A stretch of 64,000 nt of DNA from positions 14,513,770 to 14,577,769 of the forward strand of contig NC_080070.1 in the NCBI RefSeq assembly GCF_949987535.1, in the 5' to 3' direction. How positions within the stretch are numbered: position 1 is the first letter of the stretch; every line of letters starts with the position of its first letter. Source of the stretch: Balaenoptera acutorostrata (Eukaryota > Chordata > Mammalia > Artiodactyla > Balaenopteridae). The notes under the pieces were generated by a model. It was not told the origin of the DNA and did no database searches. It worked only from the letters and a program-made list of their open reading frames with translations. Both the position numbers and the translations under genes were made by a program. Positions 54,236 through 64,000 of the stretch are shown here, piece after piece.

Positions 54236-54959
54236 TTGATAGTTTTTCAGTTAAAAAAACTTTTTAAACAATTAGCATATTCACCTTTGCTTTCTGTGGA
54301 AATAAATGAAGTATATCTAAATTGGACAGATAAAACCAAAGAAATTTCAGTTCTTAGAAGTAAATTGCAAGTACTTGATTCAGTTACAGGGATTGAATAT
54401 TCAAATGGAAATATCATGTTATTTTTGACAACTGATTTTGACTTTTTTTTTGATCTTGATGGCATCAAACTCTACTCAGACTCCCAAAGACATTATGGAA
54501 GCAATTGTACTGGAGTCCTCAAATGAGAACAGGTTTATTTTGGGGTATCCACAGATCATTAAGATACATTGTTTTTCATATTTTGCTGTAGTTGTTAGAT
54601 TAATACAAGGTTTTTGTTTGCTTCATCTTTTTATATGATTGTAGATAGAATTTTATCCTTAAAAGTATTTTAATTGTGAAAGAATACAGAAAAATGTCTA
54701 AAACATAAATGTATAACTTAATGAATGATTATAAAACATATACCCTTTTATTAACAACCACCCAGGATCCAGACACCTCCCCCCAATCCTTTCCAGATCA
54801 CAACTCCCTAGAGGAATCTACGATCCTACTGTTATGATCTATCTCTGCTTTTCTTTATAGTTTAATCCCTAAACACTGTACTTCAGCTTTGCCTGGCTTT
54901 AAACTTTAGGAATAAATAGAATACATTGTATATATTCTTGTCTCTTTTTTTAACATAAT
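54236..54959. other. Intronic stretch with a 100-codon open frame
   Basis: The + strand frame 54224-54526 is AT-rich and has no domain I recognise, so it is probably chance. From 54660 to 54900, a decayed version of the ancient LINE-like sequence (GTGAAAGAATACAGAAAAATG, AACAACCACCCAGGATCC) appears. Confidence 0.4.
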
Positions 54960-55470
54960 ATTGACATTCATATAATTCATTCAGTCATTGCATGGGTCTA
55001 TAGTTCTTTCATTTTTATTATGCAGAATTCCATTGTGAGAATATACTGTAGTTTATGCATTTTACTGTTGATGGACTATTAGAAATAATGATTCTGTAAC
55101 TTTTCCTGCATAGTGTCCTTGTGCACACGTCCATGATTTTCTCTAAGGTACATGTACCTAAAAGAGGAATCGCTTGGTCATAGAATATAGGATTCTTCAG
55201 TTCTTTTACAAAATTGTTTTCCAAAATGGCTGTACCAAATTTACTCCAGCCAGTGGTATATGAGTTTCCATTGCTCCCCATCTTCTTCAACATTTGGTAT
55301 CAGTAGACTTTTCAGTTTTAGCCAATATGGTGAGCATATTGTGGTTTTAGTTTGCATTCCTCCAGTTATTTATGAGGTTACATATATTTTCATGTGTATA
55401 TCAGTCACTTGTATTTCCTTTTATTGTGTGCCTAGTCACATCTTTTGTTCATTTTTTTTTTTACTGGGTT
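54960..55470 (-). mobile_element. Old L1 ORF2 C-terminal fragment
   Basis: The + strand phrases GCAGAATTCCATTGTGAGAA, GAGGAATCGCTTGGTCATAG, CCAAAATGGCTGTACCAAAT and TTTGCATTCCTCCAGTTATT are the reverse of the end of L1 ORF2 (the region translated as CNPAIPLLG and onward). Confidence 0.75.
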
Positions 55471-55480
55471 CTTCTTTCCC

Positions 55481-55620
55481 CCTCTCCTCTCCTCTCCTCT
55501 CCTCTCCTCTCCTCTCCTCTCCTCTCCTCCCCTCCCCTCCCCTCCCCTCCCTTCCCCTCCCCTCCCTTCCCCTCCTCTCCCTTCCCCTCCCCTCCTCTCC
55601 CCTCCCCTTCCCTTCCCTTT
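55481..55620. repeat. (CCTCT)n/(CCCCT)n polypyrimidine microsatellite
   Basis: About 140 bases of CTCTCCTCTC units grading into CCTCCCCTCC and CCTTCCCCTC units; the complementary strand is pure purine. It yields open frames in three frames at once, all meaningless Ser/Pro/Leu repeats. Such mirror-repeat pyrimidine tracts can form intramolecular triplexes. Confidence 0.95.
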
Positions 55621-56546
55621 CCTATTGATTTGTAGGAGTTTATTATACTGTGGGTATAATTCCTTTGGTGGTTATCTCTCTTGTAATGTCTTCTCCCACT
55701 CTGGCTTATCCTTTCATTCTTTATAGTTTAATGAACTATATATTTTAGTATAATTAAAGTTACCAGTTTTTCCCCTTATGGATAGTACATTTTATGTTTT
55801 GATTAAGACAACACTTCCTACCACAAAGTCATAAAGATATTTTGATTTTATGTTATACAACCTGTGTAGTTTTCCTTTCACGTGTGTTTTCATGCGTGTT
55901 TCTAATCTATTTTGGAATAAATTTTTATGTTGTGAGATAGGTGTCTAATTTCATTTTTTCCCCATACAGGTATATAAATGGTGTCTCAGGACCTCCTACA
56001 GAAAAGTCTGTCCTTGCTGTATAAGTGTACACATATGCATGGGTCTGTTTGGGGGCTCTTGCATCAGTTTTGTATTACCTTCATTCCTACAACTTTAAAA
56101 TATGTCTTGATACCTGGTAGAGAGTTTGCTTTTTTCTTTCCCCCCCACCCCCAAGAATGCCTTACGTATCCTTGGCTCTTTATGTTTCCATATCAGTTTT
56201 ACAATCAGCCTGTCAAGTTCTACAGATTTTGACTGGGATTAAATTGAATCTATAAATCAATTTGAGGAGAATTAATATCTTTACATATTACACTTCAAAT
56301 CCATGATCATGATGTATATCTCCATTTATTTAGGTCTTCTTTAAAGTCTCTTAATAATGTGTTATAATTCTCCTTAAAGGGGTCTTTGCATAGTTTTTGT
56401 TAAATTCCAGCATACTTGACATTTTTTCTGCATTTGTGCATGGTGTTTTATTTCATTTTTTAGCTTTATAATGTTGGTATATGGATATATGATTACTTTT
56501 TATGTGCTGCTATTGTATCTAGCAATCTTTCTTTTTATTGATTTTT

Positions 56547-56842
56547 TTAAAATTAATTAATTAATTTATATTTATTTTTGGCTGTGTTGGGTCTTCGTTT
56601 CTGTGCGAGGGCTTTCTCCAGTTGCGGCGAGCCGGGGCCGCTCTTCATCGCGGTGCGCGGGCCTCTCACTGTCGTGGCCTCTCCCGTTGTGGAGCACAGG
56701 CTCCAAGACGCGCAGGCTCAGTAGTTGTGGCTCACAGGCTTAGTTGCTCCGCGGCATATGGGATCTTCCCAGACCAGGGCCCGAACCTGTGTTCCCTGCA
56801 TTGGCAGGCAGATTCTTAACCACTGCGCCACCAGGGAAGCCC
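56547..56842 (-). mobile_element. CHR-type SINE
   Basis: Full reversed copy with tail AAATTAATTAATTAATTTAT and end CCACCAGGGAAGCCC. The duplication is TTTATTGATTTTT (about 56534-56546 and 56844-56856). Confidence 0.9.
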
Positions 56843-57958
56843 CTTTATTGATTTTTGTAATTTATCCACAGATTCTTTTTCATTTTCTACATGTGTAACC
56901 ACGGCATTTGCAATAGCAGCTTTGTTTTTTCTTTTCCAATCTCTATACCTTTTAATTCTTTTTCTTATTTTACTACACCAGGATAAGTTTCATTAGAAGT
57001 GGTAGCATCAGGCATTCTTGTCTTGTTCTTATCTCAAAGAGACTGCTCTCGTGTTATTTGCATAGGAGTTTTATAAGTACCCTTTACCAGATTTTGGAAA
57101 TATCCTTGTAGTCTTAATTTTCTAAGGGGTTTTGTTTGCTTTTTAATCATAAGTAAATGTTGAATTTTATCAAATACTTGTCCTGCTTGTTTTTAAACGG
57201 TCATATGGTTTTTTCTTTTAATCTGTCAATGTGGCAGATTTCGCAGATTAAATTTTTTAGTGTTAAAACCACCTTGCATTCCTGAGATAGACCAAACTTG
57301 CTATTTGCATCTTTGCTCATAAATGAGAGTGACTTATAATTTTCCTTTCTTGTATCATCCTTTCCAAGTTTTAGTATCAAGGTCATGCTATCATAAAATG
57401 AGTTAGGAAGTAAGTCTCTTTTTCCTACTTGCTGGTGCAAATTTTATATAATATTGGAATTATTTATTCTTTTAATATTTGCTAGAACTTGCTTGTGAGG
57501 CCATCTGGGCCTGGGATTTTTTTTTTTTTTTTTTTTTGGAGGGGGAATAATTTTTAATATAAGTAACAATTTTAGGGCTATTCAAATATTTTTTTTCTTT
57601 GTGACCCAGGTTTGCCTGTCTTACCTATATTTTCTAATCTTTTAGCATAAAATTGTTCATAATACCCTCTTTTGCATTTAGCATGTATAGAATCTATAGT
57701 TTCCTCCCTCTTTTCATTCCTACCATTGTTTATTTATGTTTTATCTCATTTTTCTTGAGCTTGCTAGAGGTTTACAAGTCTTTTCAAGGAATCAATTTTT
57801 GGCTTCAGTGCTCTATTGTATGTTTGTTTTCTGTGTCATCAGTTCTGTTCTTTTAGTTTTCCTTCTGTCTGTATTTTTAAGGTTTATTTTGCTATTCTTT
57901 CTGTAACTTTTTGAGGTAGATGTTTATTCATTAATTTTAGCCTTTATTATGATTTATC

Positions 57959-58257
57959 TTTTTTTTTTTTTTTTTTTTTTTACTTCTTTATTTATGGCTG
58001 TGTTGGGTCTTCGTTTCTGTGTGAGGGCTTTCTCTAGTTGCGGCAAGTGGGGGCCACTCTTCATCGCGGTGCGCGGGCCTCTCATTGTCGTGGCCTCTCT
58101 TGTTGCGGAGCACAGGCTCCAGATGCGCAGGCTCAGCCGTTGTGGCTCACGGGCCCAGCTGCTCTGCGGCACGTGGGATCCTCCCGGACCGGGGCACGAA
58201 CCCGTGTCCCCTGCATTGGCAGGCGGATTCCCAACCACTGCGCCACCAGGGAAGCCC
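57959..58257 (-). mobile_element. CHR-type SINE
   Basis: Full reversed copy, with a T-run of 23 at the left and CCACCAGGGAAGCCC at the right. No clear duplication; a C-run follows at 58255-58262. Confidence 0.9.
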
Positions 58258-58900
58258 CCCCCTCCTTCTTGAAACACATTTTAACTGAATATTGAACGCT
58301 TGGTTAATATTTTAGGTTAGCAGATATTTTCTTTAAGCACATGTAAGATATTCTAATGTGTTCCAGTTTCCATTATTGCTTTGAGAAGTCTCTCATCCTT
58401 GCAAGTAATCTGTGCTTTTTTCTTCTTATGGCTTTGAAATTTTCTGACTTTGTTTTTCTGCAGTTTTACTATGATGTGATTAGATGCAGACTTTTTATTC
58501 ATCCTGCTTGGGATACGTTGGGTTTCTTAAATCTGGAGATCAGTGTCTTTCATTATTTCTGCAAATTTGTAACTGTTAGCTCATAATATTGCTTCTACCC
58601 CTATTCTCTCTTTACCTTCTGAGGCTGTGGTTAAATGTATGTTATACACTTTTTCATTTTATCCTTCATGGTTCTTACAGTCTTGTTTGTATTTCCCACC
58701 ATCTTATTCTCTCTGCTACATTCTGAATAATATGACTGTCATCCATTTCACTAATTTTCTCTTCCACTGTTACACCTGTCAACTGATGCCCCAAAATTCT
58801 GTGTTAGGTCTACTTTGGTTCTTTTTCAAGTACTAGTTGTGGTTGTGTTTTTGTTCTGAAACTTTTTGGGAGTACAAACATGTATAAATTTTTACCCTAA

Positions 58901-59215
58901 TAAGTTATTTGGGAAGTGAGCAAAGCTGCTGTGGTCTTTCTTTGATGAACTACTCCTGTTTTCAAGATGTCACTATGTAGTTTTATCAGTTCTTAGGTGG
59001 TTCCCTTAAACTTTATTTTTATTTAAGTGCTACTGCTGTATACTCCATGATATGGAGTATTCCAGATATAGTGCCTCAAACTAATTTAACTGGTTAATTA
59101 GGGATATGAGACCTAAAGCAGAACTGTTAAGACTCAGTGCTCTCACCATGTCAGTGATGTTACCCAAATTTACTAATCACCTCTGCTGATGACAGCCATA
59201 TTTTAAAGTTAAGTG
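58901..59215. other. Intronic stretch, nothing recognised
   Basis: No repeat or exon supported; probably the decayed edge of the old L1. Confidence 0.35.
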
Positions 59216-59468
59216 GTGTTTTAGTCTGCTCAGGGAGGAGAGAAGGAGAGGAAGAGAGAAGAGAGGAGAGAGAGAGGGTATGTGAGCTCTGTGGTGTCTC
59301 TTCTTATAGGGACACTAATCCTATTGGATTAAGGCCCCAATCCTTATGACCTCATTTAACCTTAATTACTTCCTTCTTAGAGGTCCTATCTACAAATACA
59401 GTCACACAGGAGTGTACAGCTTCAGCATGTGAATTTTGGAGGGACACAAACATTTAGTCCATAACAGG
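59216..59468 (-). mobile_element. MLT1-type LTR with internal deletion
   Basis: The + strand starts TGTTTTAGTCTGCTCAGG and ends GAATTTTGGAGGGACACAAA, CATTTAGTCCATAACA, the reverse of an MLT1A-type LTR. About 100 bases that would follow the first block are replaced by a GA-rich run (59236-59280). Confidence 0.75.
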
Positions 59469-59750
59469 TAGTATTTACATAATGGTTTGAGGGTGTTATG
59501 GTTTATAATTATGTTACTTCTGCTGTCTCTACTGCTGCTAATAGTGAATCACTTCCCACGTATTCAACCCCACAATTATTCAGCAAGTATGTAAGGAAGA
59601 GAATAAAATTTATTCTTGCATGTGTTTCTGTACTTTACAAAATTTATTGGTGAGGTTGTACATTTCTCAGCTAAATTCTAACCAATCTGTTATAGTTAAG
59701 TGAAAATCTTCACCTTATTCACACATTGGCTTTATTTTTCTTTATCTTAG
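59469..59750. other. End of KDM7A intron 1
   Basis: The last 280 bases show no repeat. The acceptor has a T-rich tract (GGCTTTATTTTTCTTTATCTTAG, read to 59750), and an A-containing branch candidate such as TTCACACATTGG lies at 59719-59730. Confidence 0.5.
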
Positions 59751-59836
59751 CTGTGTTGGAGTAGAAGAACATCATGCTGTTGACATTGACCTATATCACT
59801 GTCCCAACTGTGCAGTTCTACATGGTTCCTCCTTGA
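59751..59836 (+). CDS. KDM7A: KDM7A exon 2: second half of the PHD finger
   Basis: The 86-base exon completes codon 65 (Ser) and encodes [20 protein letters not shown] followed by AVLHGSSL, residues 65-93 plus one base of codon 94. It supplies the last three PHD zinc ligands, C66, C82 and C85, so with exon 1 the Cys4-His-Cys3 set is complete. The segment matches KDM7A and differs from PHF8 and PHF2 (EEEKA or EEEEA where this has EEHHA). The acceptor is TTATCTTAG|C and the donor TTGA|GTAAGT, a strong site. The splice leaves phase 1; the next codon would be Met (A|TG) in exon 3, outside the window. The JmjC domain follows in later exons. Confidence 0.96.
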
Positions 59837-60261
59837 GTAAGTACTAGAAGCTTAAATAAAAATTGAAGTTTAGAACTTAATATGTACATGACAATACTTT
59901 AATGATACTCTGACTATTTATATTATACCCACCAAGAACTATAAGGAAGATTTTTCTGAAGATATTGAGAATACAGTTTTTGTTTGAATTATTAAATAAC
60001 TTATTTAACAAGTCAAAACATTAAGTGAAAAAAATACTATCCTTCTTAATTGCCAGCGCAAAGCCCCCAAACTCAAATACATATTTTCAAAGCTTTCAAT
60101 TTGCAAAGTGCAATAAAGTAAAATTTTTCTGATTCTGGCTGTTTTTATCTCTATAAATTAAAAAAAAAAAAAAAGAATGGTAACTAGACTTATCATAGTG
60201 ATCATTTTGAAGTGTATAGAAATATTGAATCAGTATGTTGTGTACTAGGAACTAACACAGT

Positions 60262-60680
60262 GTTGTTGGTCATTTATGTTTCAAAGACAAATAAACAGAC
60301 TCATAGAAAAAGAGGTCAGATTTATGGTTACCAGAAGCAGGGATGGGGGAGAGGATTTGATGAAGATGGTCAAAAGGTACAAACTTCCAGTTATAAGACA
60401 AATAAGTACTAGGGATGTACAGCATGATAAATATGATTAACACTGCTGTATGTTCTTTATGAAAGTTGTTAAGAAAGTGGCTCCTAAGAGTTCTTACCAC
60501 AGGACAAAATTTTTTTTTCCTATTTCACTTATTTTGTATCTACATGAGATGACAGATGTTCACTAAACTTATTGTGGTCATCATTTCATGATGTATGTCA
60601 GTCAGATCATTATGCTGTATAACTTAAACTTATTCAGGGCTGTATGTCAATTATATCTCAATAAAACTGGAAGAAGAAGA
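60262..60680 (+). mobile_element. L1MA-type LINE 3' end
   Basis: GGTTACCAGAAGCAGGGATG, GGTCAAAAGGTACAAACTTCC, AGTTATAAGACAAATAAGTAC, GATGACAGATGTTCACTAAAC and TGTCAATTATATCTCAATAAA are the ordered landmarks of an L1MA/L1MB 3' UTR, ending in AATAAA and an A-rich tail. Confidence 0.8.
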
Positions 60681-61815
60681 AAAAATCTTCCAGTACTATT
60701 TGTGACAGTGAACAGTATAGGATAAGACTTTAATGCACACACGTGCATTATACTTTTAGGAGAAAATTAGGGCACTGATATGCTAAAGCACTACTTCTGT
60801 TGTCCGAATTAAGTCATACTATTGAGTATGGCCTAGAGTCCTGCCCAGCTATCCTCTGTGATGGAAGCAACTTCCCCACAGTCCCCGTCCCACGGAAGGC
60901 AGAGGCCAGACCAAGTCTTTGCCTGCGGTCTTCTTGAGGGGTGAGGGCACGGGCAGGGAAGCTCACGCGTCCTCTGGAGTACACGAACAACACATACAAA
61001 GCGATATTATTGTCAGCCTTTTACAGATGCTTTACAGGAATAGATGGGAATATTAACTGTTGTACAAATATGAGAGTAAAGAAGAGATTTTAAAGCCTTT
61101 GGATTATAACTGTTTCTTTTCTTAAAAATTTAGACTGCATGCTAGCTTTTTTGTGTTCATAAAATTAAAGAGAAAAACTGTAGACTTAGTCATTTTAGAA
61201 CTGAACTTTTCCCGAACATACCTTGATACACACTTGGGTCAGATGTAGGTAGCCTATACAACCTCTTTATTTTGAATGCAGCCTTTTTCCTAATACTTTT
61301 TTAAAATAGAAATTTTGTTCTGAGGTTATGGGCAAGTGATTTTTTCAAAAGAGACTTAGGAGCAACTGACTGCTTATCTGTTTTGTTAGAAATATTAATA
61401 ATTTATCAGTTTCTTTCTAAGAGATTTAACAATTTAAGCTATATGAATGTATTACAATTTTTTTTGTAAAATACAGATTATCCTTTTTGTTAGTTACGCA
61501 GTATAAAATTTGAGGTTAGCAAATTGGTAGAATTGTTACACGTGTAATTGACTAATTTGTTAATATAAATGTTTTTAAAGGTTCTTATTTTGTGTAGCAC
61601 TGAAGTATGTAGTATATAACTTGAAGTAATTATTGACCAAGTGTAATTCTTTGAGGAAATAAATAATACTGGGTTGTTCTGTCAAGAAGGGAAACAGAAC
61701 TAAAATGTAAGTTTCAATTTAGAATTTAAGTAAATAACCCCAAAATGAAATAATATGAATTTAATTTCCATGAAATGTTAAAGGGGTTAGTATGAATCAG
61801 GATAATGTGGTGTTT
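60681..61815. other. Intronic stretch, nothing recognised
   Basis: AT-rich. The GC-richer patch 60830-60980 gives a 61-codon minus-strand frame with no recognisable domain. Confidence 0.4.
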
Positions 61816-61823
61816 AAAACACT

Positions 61824-62033
61824 GTTGCAGGGACTTCCCTGGTGGTCCAGTGGTTAAGACTTCACCTTCCAATGCAGGGAGTGTGGGTTCGATCCCTGGT
61901 CAGGGAGCTAAGATCCCACATGCCTCACAACCAAAAAACCAAAGCATAAAACAGAAGCAATATCATGACAAATTCAATAAAAACTTTAAAAGTGGTCCAC
62001 ATAAAAAAAAAAAAATCTTAAAAAAATACTTAA
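61824..62033 (+). mobile_element. Short tRNA(Glu)-derived SINE with longer 3' end
   Basis: Head GGGACTTCCCTGGTGGTCCAG and box B GGTTCGATCCCTGG, then CATAAAACAGAAGCAATATC and CAATAAAAACTTTAAAAGTGG, then poly(A). This is a distinct CHR-group subfamily with its own short 3' region. AAAACACT at 61816-61823 and again at 62042-62049 is a plausible duplication. Confidence 0.85.
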
Positions 62034-62049
62034 AAAAAAAGAAAACACT

Positions 62050-62794
62050 ACTAAATGTAATGCAGTCTGTTTTCTTTTTTCCTATATGATTTAATTTTTT
62101 TAAAAGCTTGTCATGCTCACTAAATTGACTTCACAATCCATAATGGATCATGACCTGCACTTTGAATAACAATACATCAGAGAGAAGCTTGACTGCTACT
62201 TGCCCCTTCATATGCTTCTCATCCTTGAATAACGTAAGATCAGGCATTGGCTGTCTTCTGGGCAAAAGTCCAACTCTAAGTACCCTTTAGGAAAATGCCC
62301 AAGATCCAGGAATCTGTTTTATCTTGATTTAAGGCTCCACTGCCCCTCACCCCTCACCCGCGCCCCTAATTTGGGTCATACCTTTTGGTCTTAAGCCTCT
62401 TTTGCTTGCCACCAACGATTTCCTGTTTCTTTGAGAGCGCCCCAGGAATCCTTACTACAGATACCATTGAGACAGTATAATATCCATAAATATGGTGAAT
62501 TTAGACTTTACCCTCTTAATGGGAATTAAGAACTCTGTTCGAGGTCCAGTGTCAAAAAAACCAGCCTGATACTTAAACACATATTCTCAGTGCTCCTCAG
62601 GCACATGCAACCTAAACTCAAAATTCTCTCTCCATTCCCTATTAAAATATTCTTTCACTGGCCTCCTTCCTTTAAGAAATTCAGTCAGCTCCTGCAGCAG
62701 CTGATTTTATGTGTTAAGGATCTTGGCCCAACAGGACAGTGTAGCCTTCTGTTAACATCCTGCAAGTCAGCACATTTAAAAGAAAAGAAAAGTA
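62050..62794. other. Intronic stretch, nothing recognised
   Basis: No repeat family recognised with confidence; about 62590-62760 has some L2-like phrasing. No exon supported. Confidence 0.4.
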
Positions 62795-62980
62795 ATTGGC
62801 AGCTTATTGGTTGCCCCAGGCACTATGCTAAGAAAGACTAGACCTATGTTATCTCCTTTGATATTTGTAACACCTTGATGTGAGAAAAATTATCTTACTA
62901 GGTCTTTGATGTAGCTATTTGGCAGAGCTGGAGTTTGAGCCCATAGCTGTCCAATCCCAAATCTGTTTGAATTCTAATCT
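62795..62980 (-). repeat. MIR-type ancient SINE remnant
   Basis: CCAGGCACTATGCTAAGAAAG, ACCTATGTTATCTCCTTTGA and GGCAGAGCTGGAGTTTGAGCCC follow the reversed MIR. Confidence 0.65.
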
Positions 62981-63774
62981 GTTACGCCAAAATGAAAATT
63001 AAAACAGTGTAACATCATTGTTTATTTTCAAATGGGCAGTCTGTTCTTTCTCCCTCTTTTTCTCTTTTTCCCTTTTTCCCTCCCTCCCTCCCAGTGTGAC
63101 CTGGGGCTTTCAAATAGGCTGCTCATATATATTGGTAAGAATGTGAGTTACTTACCACTTTTCTGGAGGCAGGTTTGCAATATGTAGCAAGAAACAGATT
63201 TATGTATATAAATATTAATATTAATTTCATCTTTATTTAAAGATGCATCTACACTTACGGCTTAAAATTCTAGGCTGCCTTTAAATTGTTTTTGAATATT
63301 TAATAAGGAGAAAATGCCCATGATAAGAAAGGTAAGCAAGATAAACATTATGATCCCAGTTGAAAATAAAATGGGGTTATGTATCTATATATCTGTAGGA
63401 AAAAAAAGCCTGGAATGAAATACCCTTGAATTTTAGAATTGATTTTAAGTGAGAAAAAAAAAAAAAAGTAACACACAAAGGACACCTTAATGGTATTTTC
63501 TAGGAAGGTTGCTTAATGATTGTCAGTTTTTCCATGACATTTTTAAAAAACGGGATTTACTCTCTTCCATCTTGGGGGTCTGACTGCCATAAATTACTTG
63601 AGAATCTTGTTTTAGACTCTTAGATATGAATAAGCCTGATTTCCACCCCTACTGATTATTTAGTGTGACTTCTTATCCATATGAGGATCCAGCATTATTT
63701 TATTATTATGATCTTTGTAAGGAGAAGGATTTGAAATAACTTAAGACTCGTAGAGTTGTATCCTTCCCCCAAGG
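62981..63774. other. Intronic stretch, nothing recognised
   Basis: A pyrimidine-rich low-complexity run (TTTTTCCC, CTCCCTCC units) lies at 63047-63094. The rest is AT-rich without a named repeat. Confidence 0.4.
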
Positions 63775-64000
63775 TTTTATTATGAAAATGTTCAAACATA
63801 CAGGAAAAGTTGAAAGAATTTTACAGTGAGTACCTCTAAACCCACCATCTAGATTCCACTATTAACATTTTACATTACTTGCTTTATCTCATATCTGTCT
63901 GTGTAACTATCCCACTGTCTATCCACCTTATTTTTTGATTCATTCTAAGTAAGTTATAGACATCAGTACATTTCCCAGAATCATGGAGGTTTTAGGCTTA
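63775..64000. mobile_element. Ancient LINE-like fragment, runs off the window
   Basis: GAAAATGTTCAAACATACAGG, CTAAACCCACCATCTAGATTC and ATAGACATCAGTACATTTCCC follow the same old consensus as at 14696 and 29890. Confidence 0.5.

Larger units (their letters stand above)
55640..58900 (-). mobile_element. Old L1 (ORF2 region), interrupted by two SINEs
   Basis: The minus-strand translation at 57201-57440 has LPNSFYDSMTLILKLGKDDT followed by RKENYKSLSFMSKDA, an altered version of the L1 RT segment found intact in the younger copy at 34430-34530. The flanking phrases (TTGGTATATGGATATATGAT, GAGGCCATCTGGGCCTGGG) are reversed ORF2. Frameshifts, stops and SINEs at 56547 and 57959 break it up. A T-run at 57519-57537 lies beside the GGGCCTGGG site. 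Confidence 0.75.
21581..59750 (+). other. KDM7A: KDM7A intron 1 (38,170 bp)
   Basis: Bounded by GTAAAT at the donor and TTTTTCTTTATCTTAG at the acceptor. It interrupts codon 65 after its second base (phase 2) and splits the PHD finger between zinc ligands H63 and C66. A large share is retrotransposons: one long L1, ten SINEs, and several older LINEs. I found no additional exon or nested gene I could support. Confidence 0.9.
59837..64000 (+). other. KDM7A: KDM7A intron 2 (partial)
   Basis: Begins GTAAGT and continues past the right edge. Exon 3 was not found: no segment encoding the continuation after GSSLM is visible. Contents are given in the entries below. Confidence 0.9.

Noticed and set aside
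54224..54526. A 100-codon frame of ordinary-looking composition
   Set aside because: No family recognised, no splice context, and it overlaps the end of a DNA-transposon remnant; the chance of a frame this size in AT-rich DNA of 64 kb is not small.
55260..55726. Three overlapping open frames of 87-122 codons
   Set aside because: Each is mostly translation of the pyrimidine microsatellite (Ser/Pro/Leu runs).
1..64000. CRISPR arrays, operons, bacterial genes or phage
   Set aside because: The sequence is vertebrate nuclear DNA; no regularly spaced repeats with unique spacers exist. The regular repeats are microsatellites and SINEs.

Overview
This window is mammalian genomic DNA, most likely from a cetacean. 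The clue is the repeats: about sixteen tRNA(Glu)-like SINEs with the head and tail of the CHR group (known from cetaceans, hippos and ruminants), plus L1 3' ends typical of cetartiodactyls. I saw no BovB LINE or Bov-tA SINE, which a ruminant window of this size should contain. The species call is inference from repeats.

The only protein-coding gene I can support is KDM7A (JHDM1D, KIAA1718), on the + strand. Exon 1 (coding part 21387-21580) holds the initiator ATG and the first half of the PHD finger. Exon 2 (59751-59836) completes the PHD finger. Intron 1 is 38,170 bp, and intron 2 runs off the right edge. The promoter lies in a CpG island (about 20740-22730) without a TATA box, with a (CG)n tract and a (CCG)9 tract in the presumed 5' UTR.

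Layout. 1-20.7 kb: upstream intergenic DNA, about half old and young retrotransposons, with a block at 14.7-17.5 kb where at least five insertions sit in or beside an ancient LINE-like sequence. 20.7-22.7 kb: CpG island, promoter and exon 1. 22.7-59.7 kb: intron 1, dominated at 31.6-37.7 kb by a near-full-length but dead L1 that appears to carry about 0.8 kb of extra 3' sequence (a candidate 3' transduction), with a SINE later inserted between its ORFs. 53.7-58.9 kb: old antisense L1 fragments carrying two SINEs. 59.75 kb: exon 2. The rest is intron 2.

The repeat layers can be dated relative to each other from nesting and target-site duplications (TSDs), several of which can be read directly. 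No new molecular system is evident. The most notable items are the L1 3' transduction, a SINE with a 34-bp candidate 3' transduction, two ultra-short L1 insertions, a CCG tract in the KDM7A leader within a frame open far upstream of the ATG, and a pair of DR1 nuclear-receptor-like sites near the left edge. Repeat family names come from recall of consensus sequences and need a RepeatMasker run; boundaries of old repeats are approximate.
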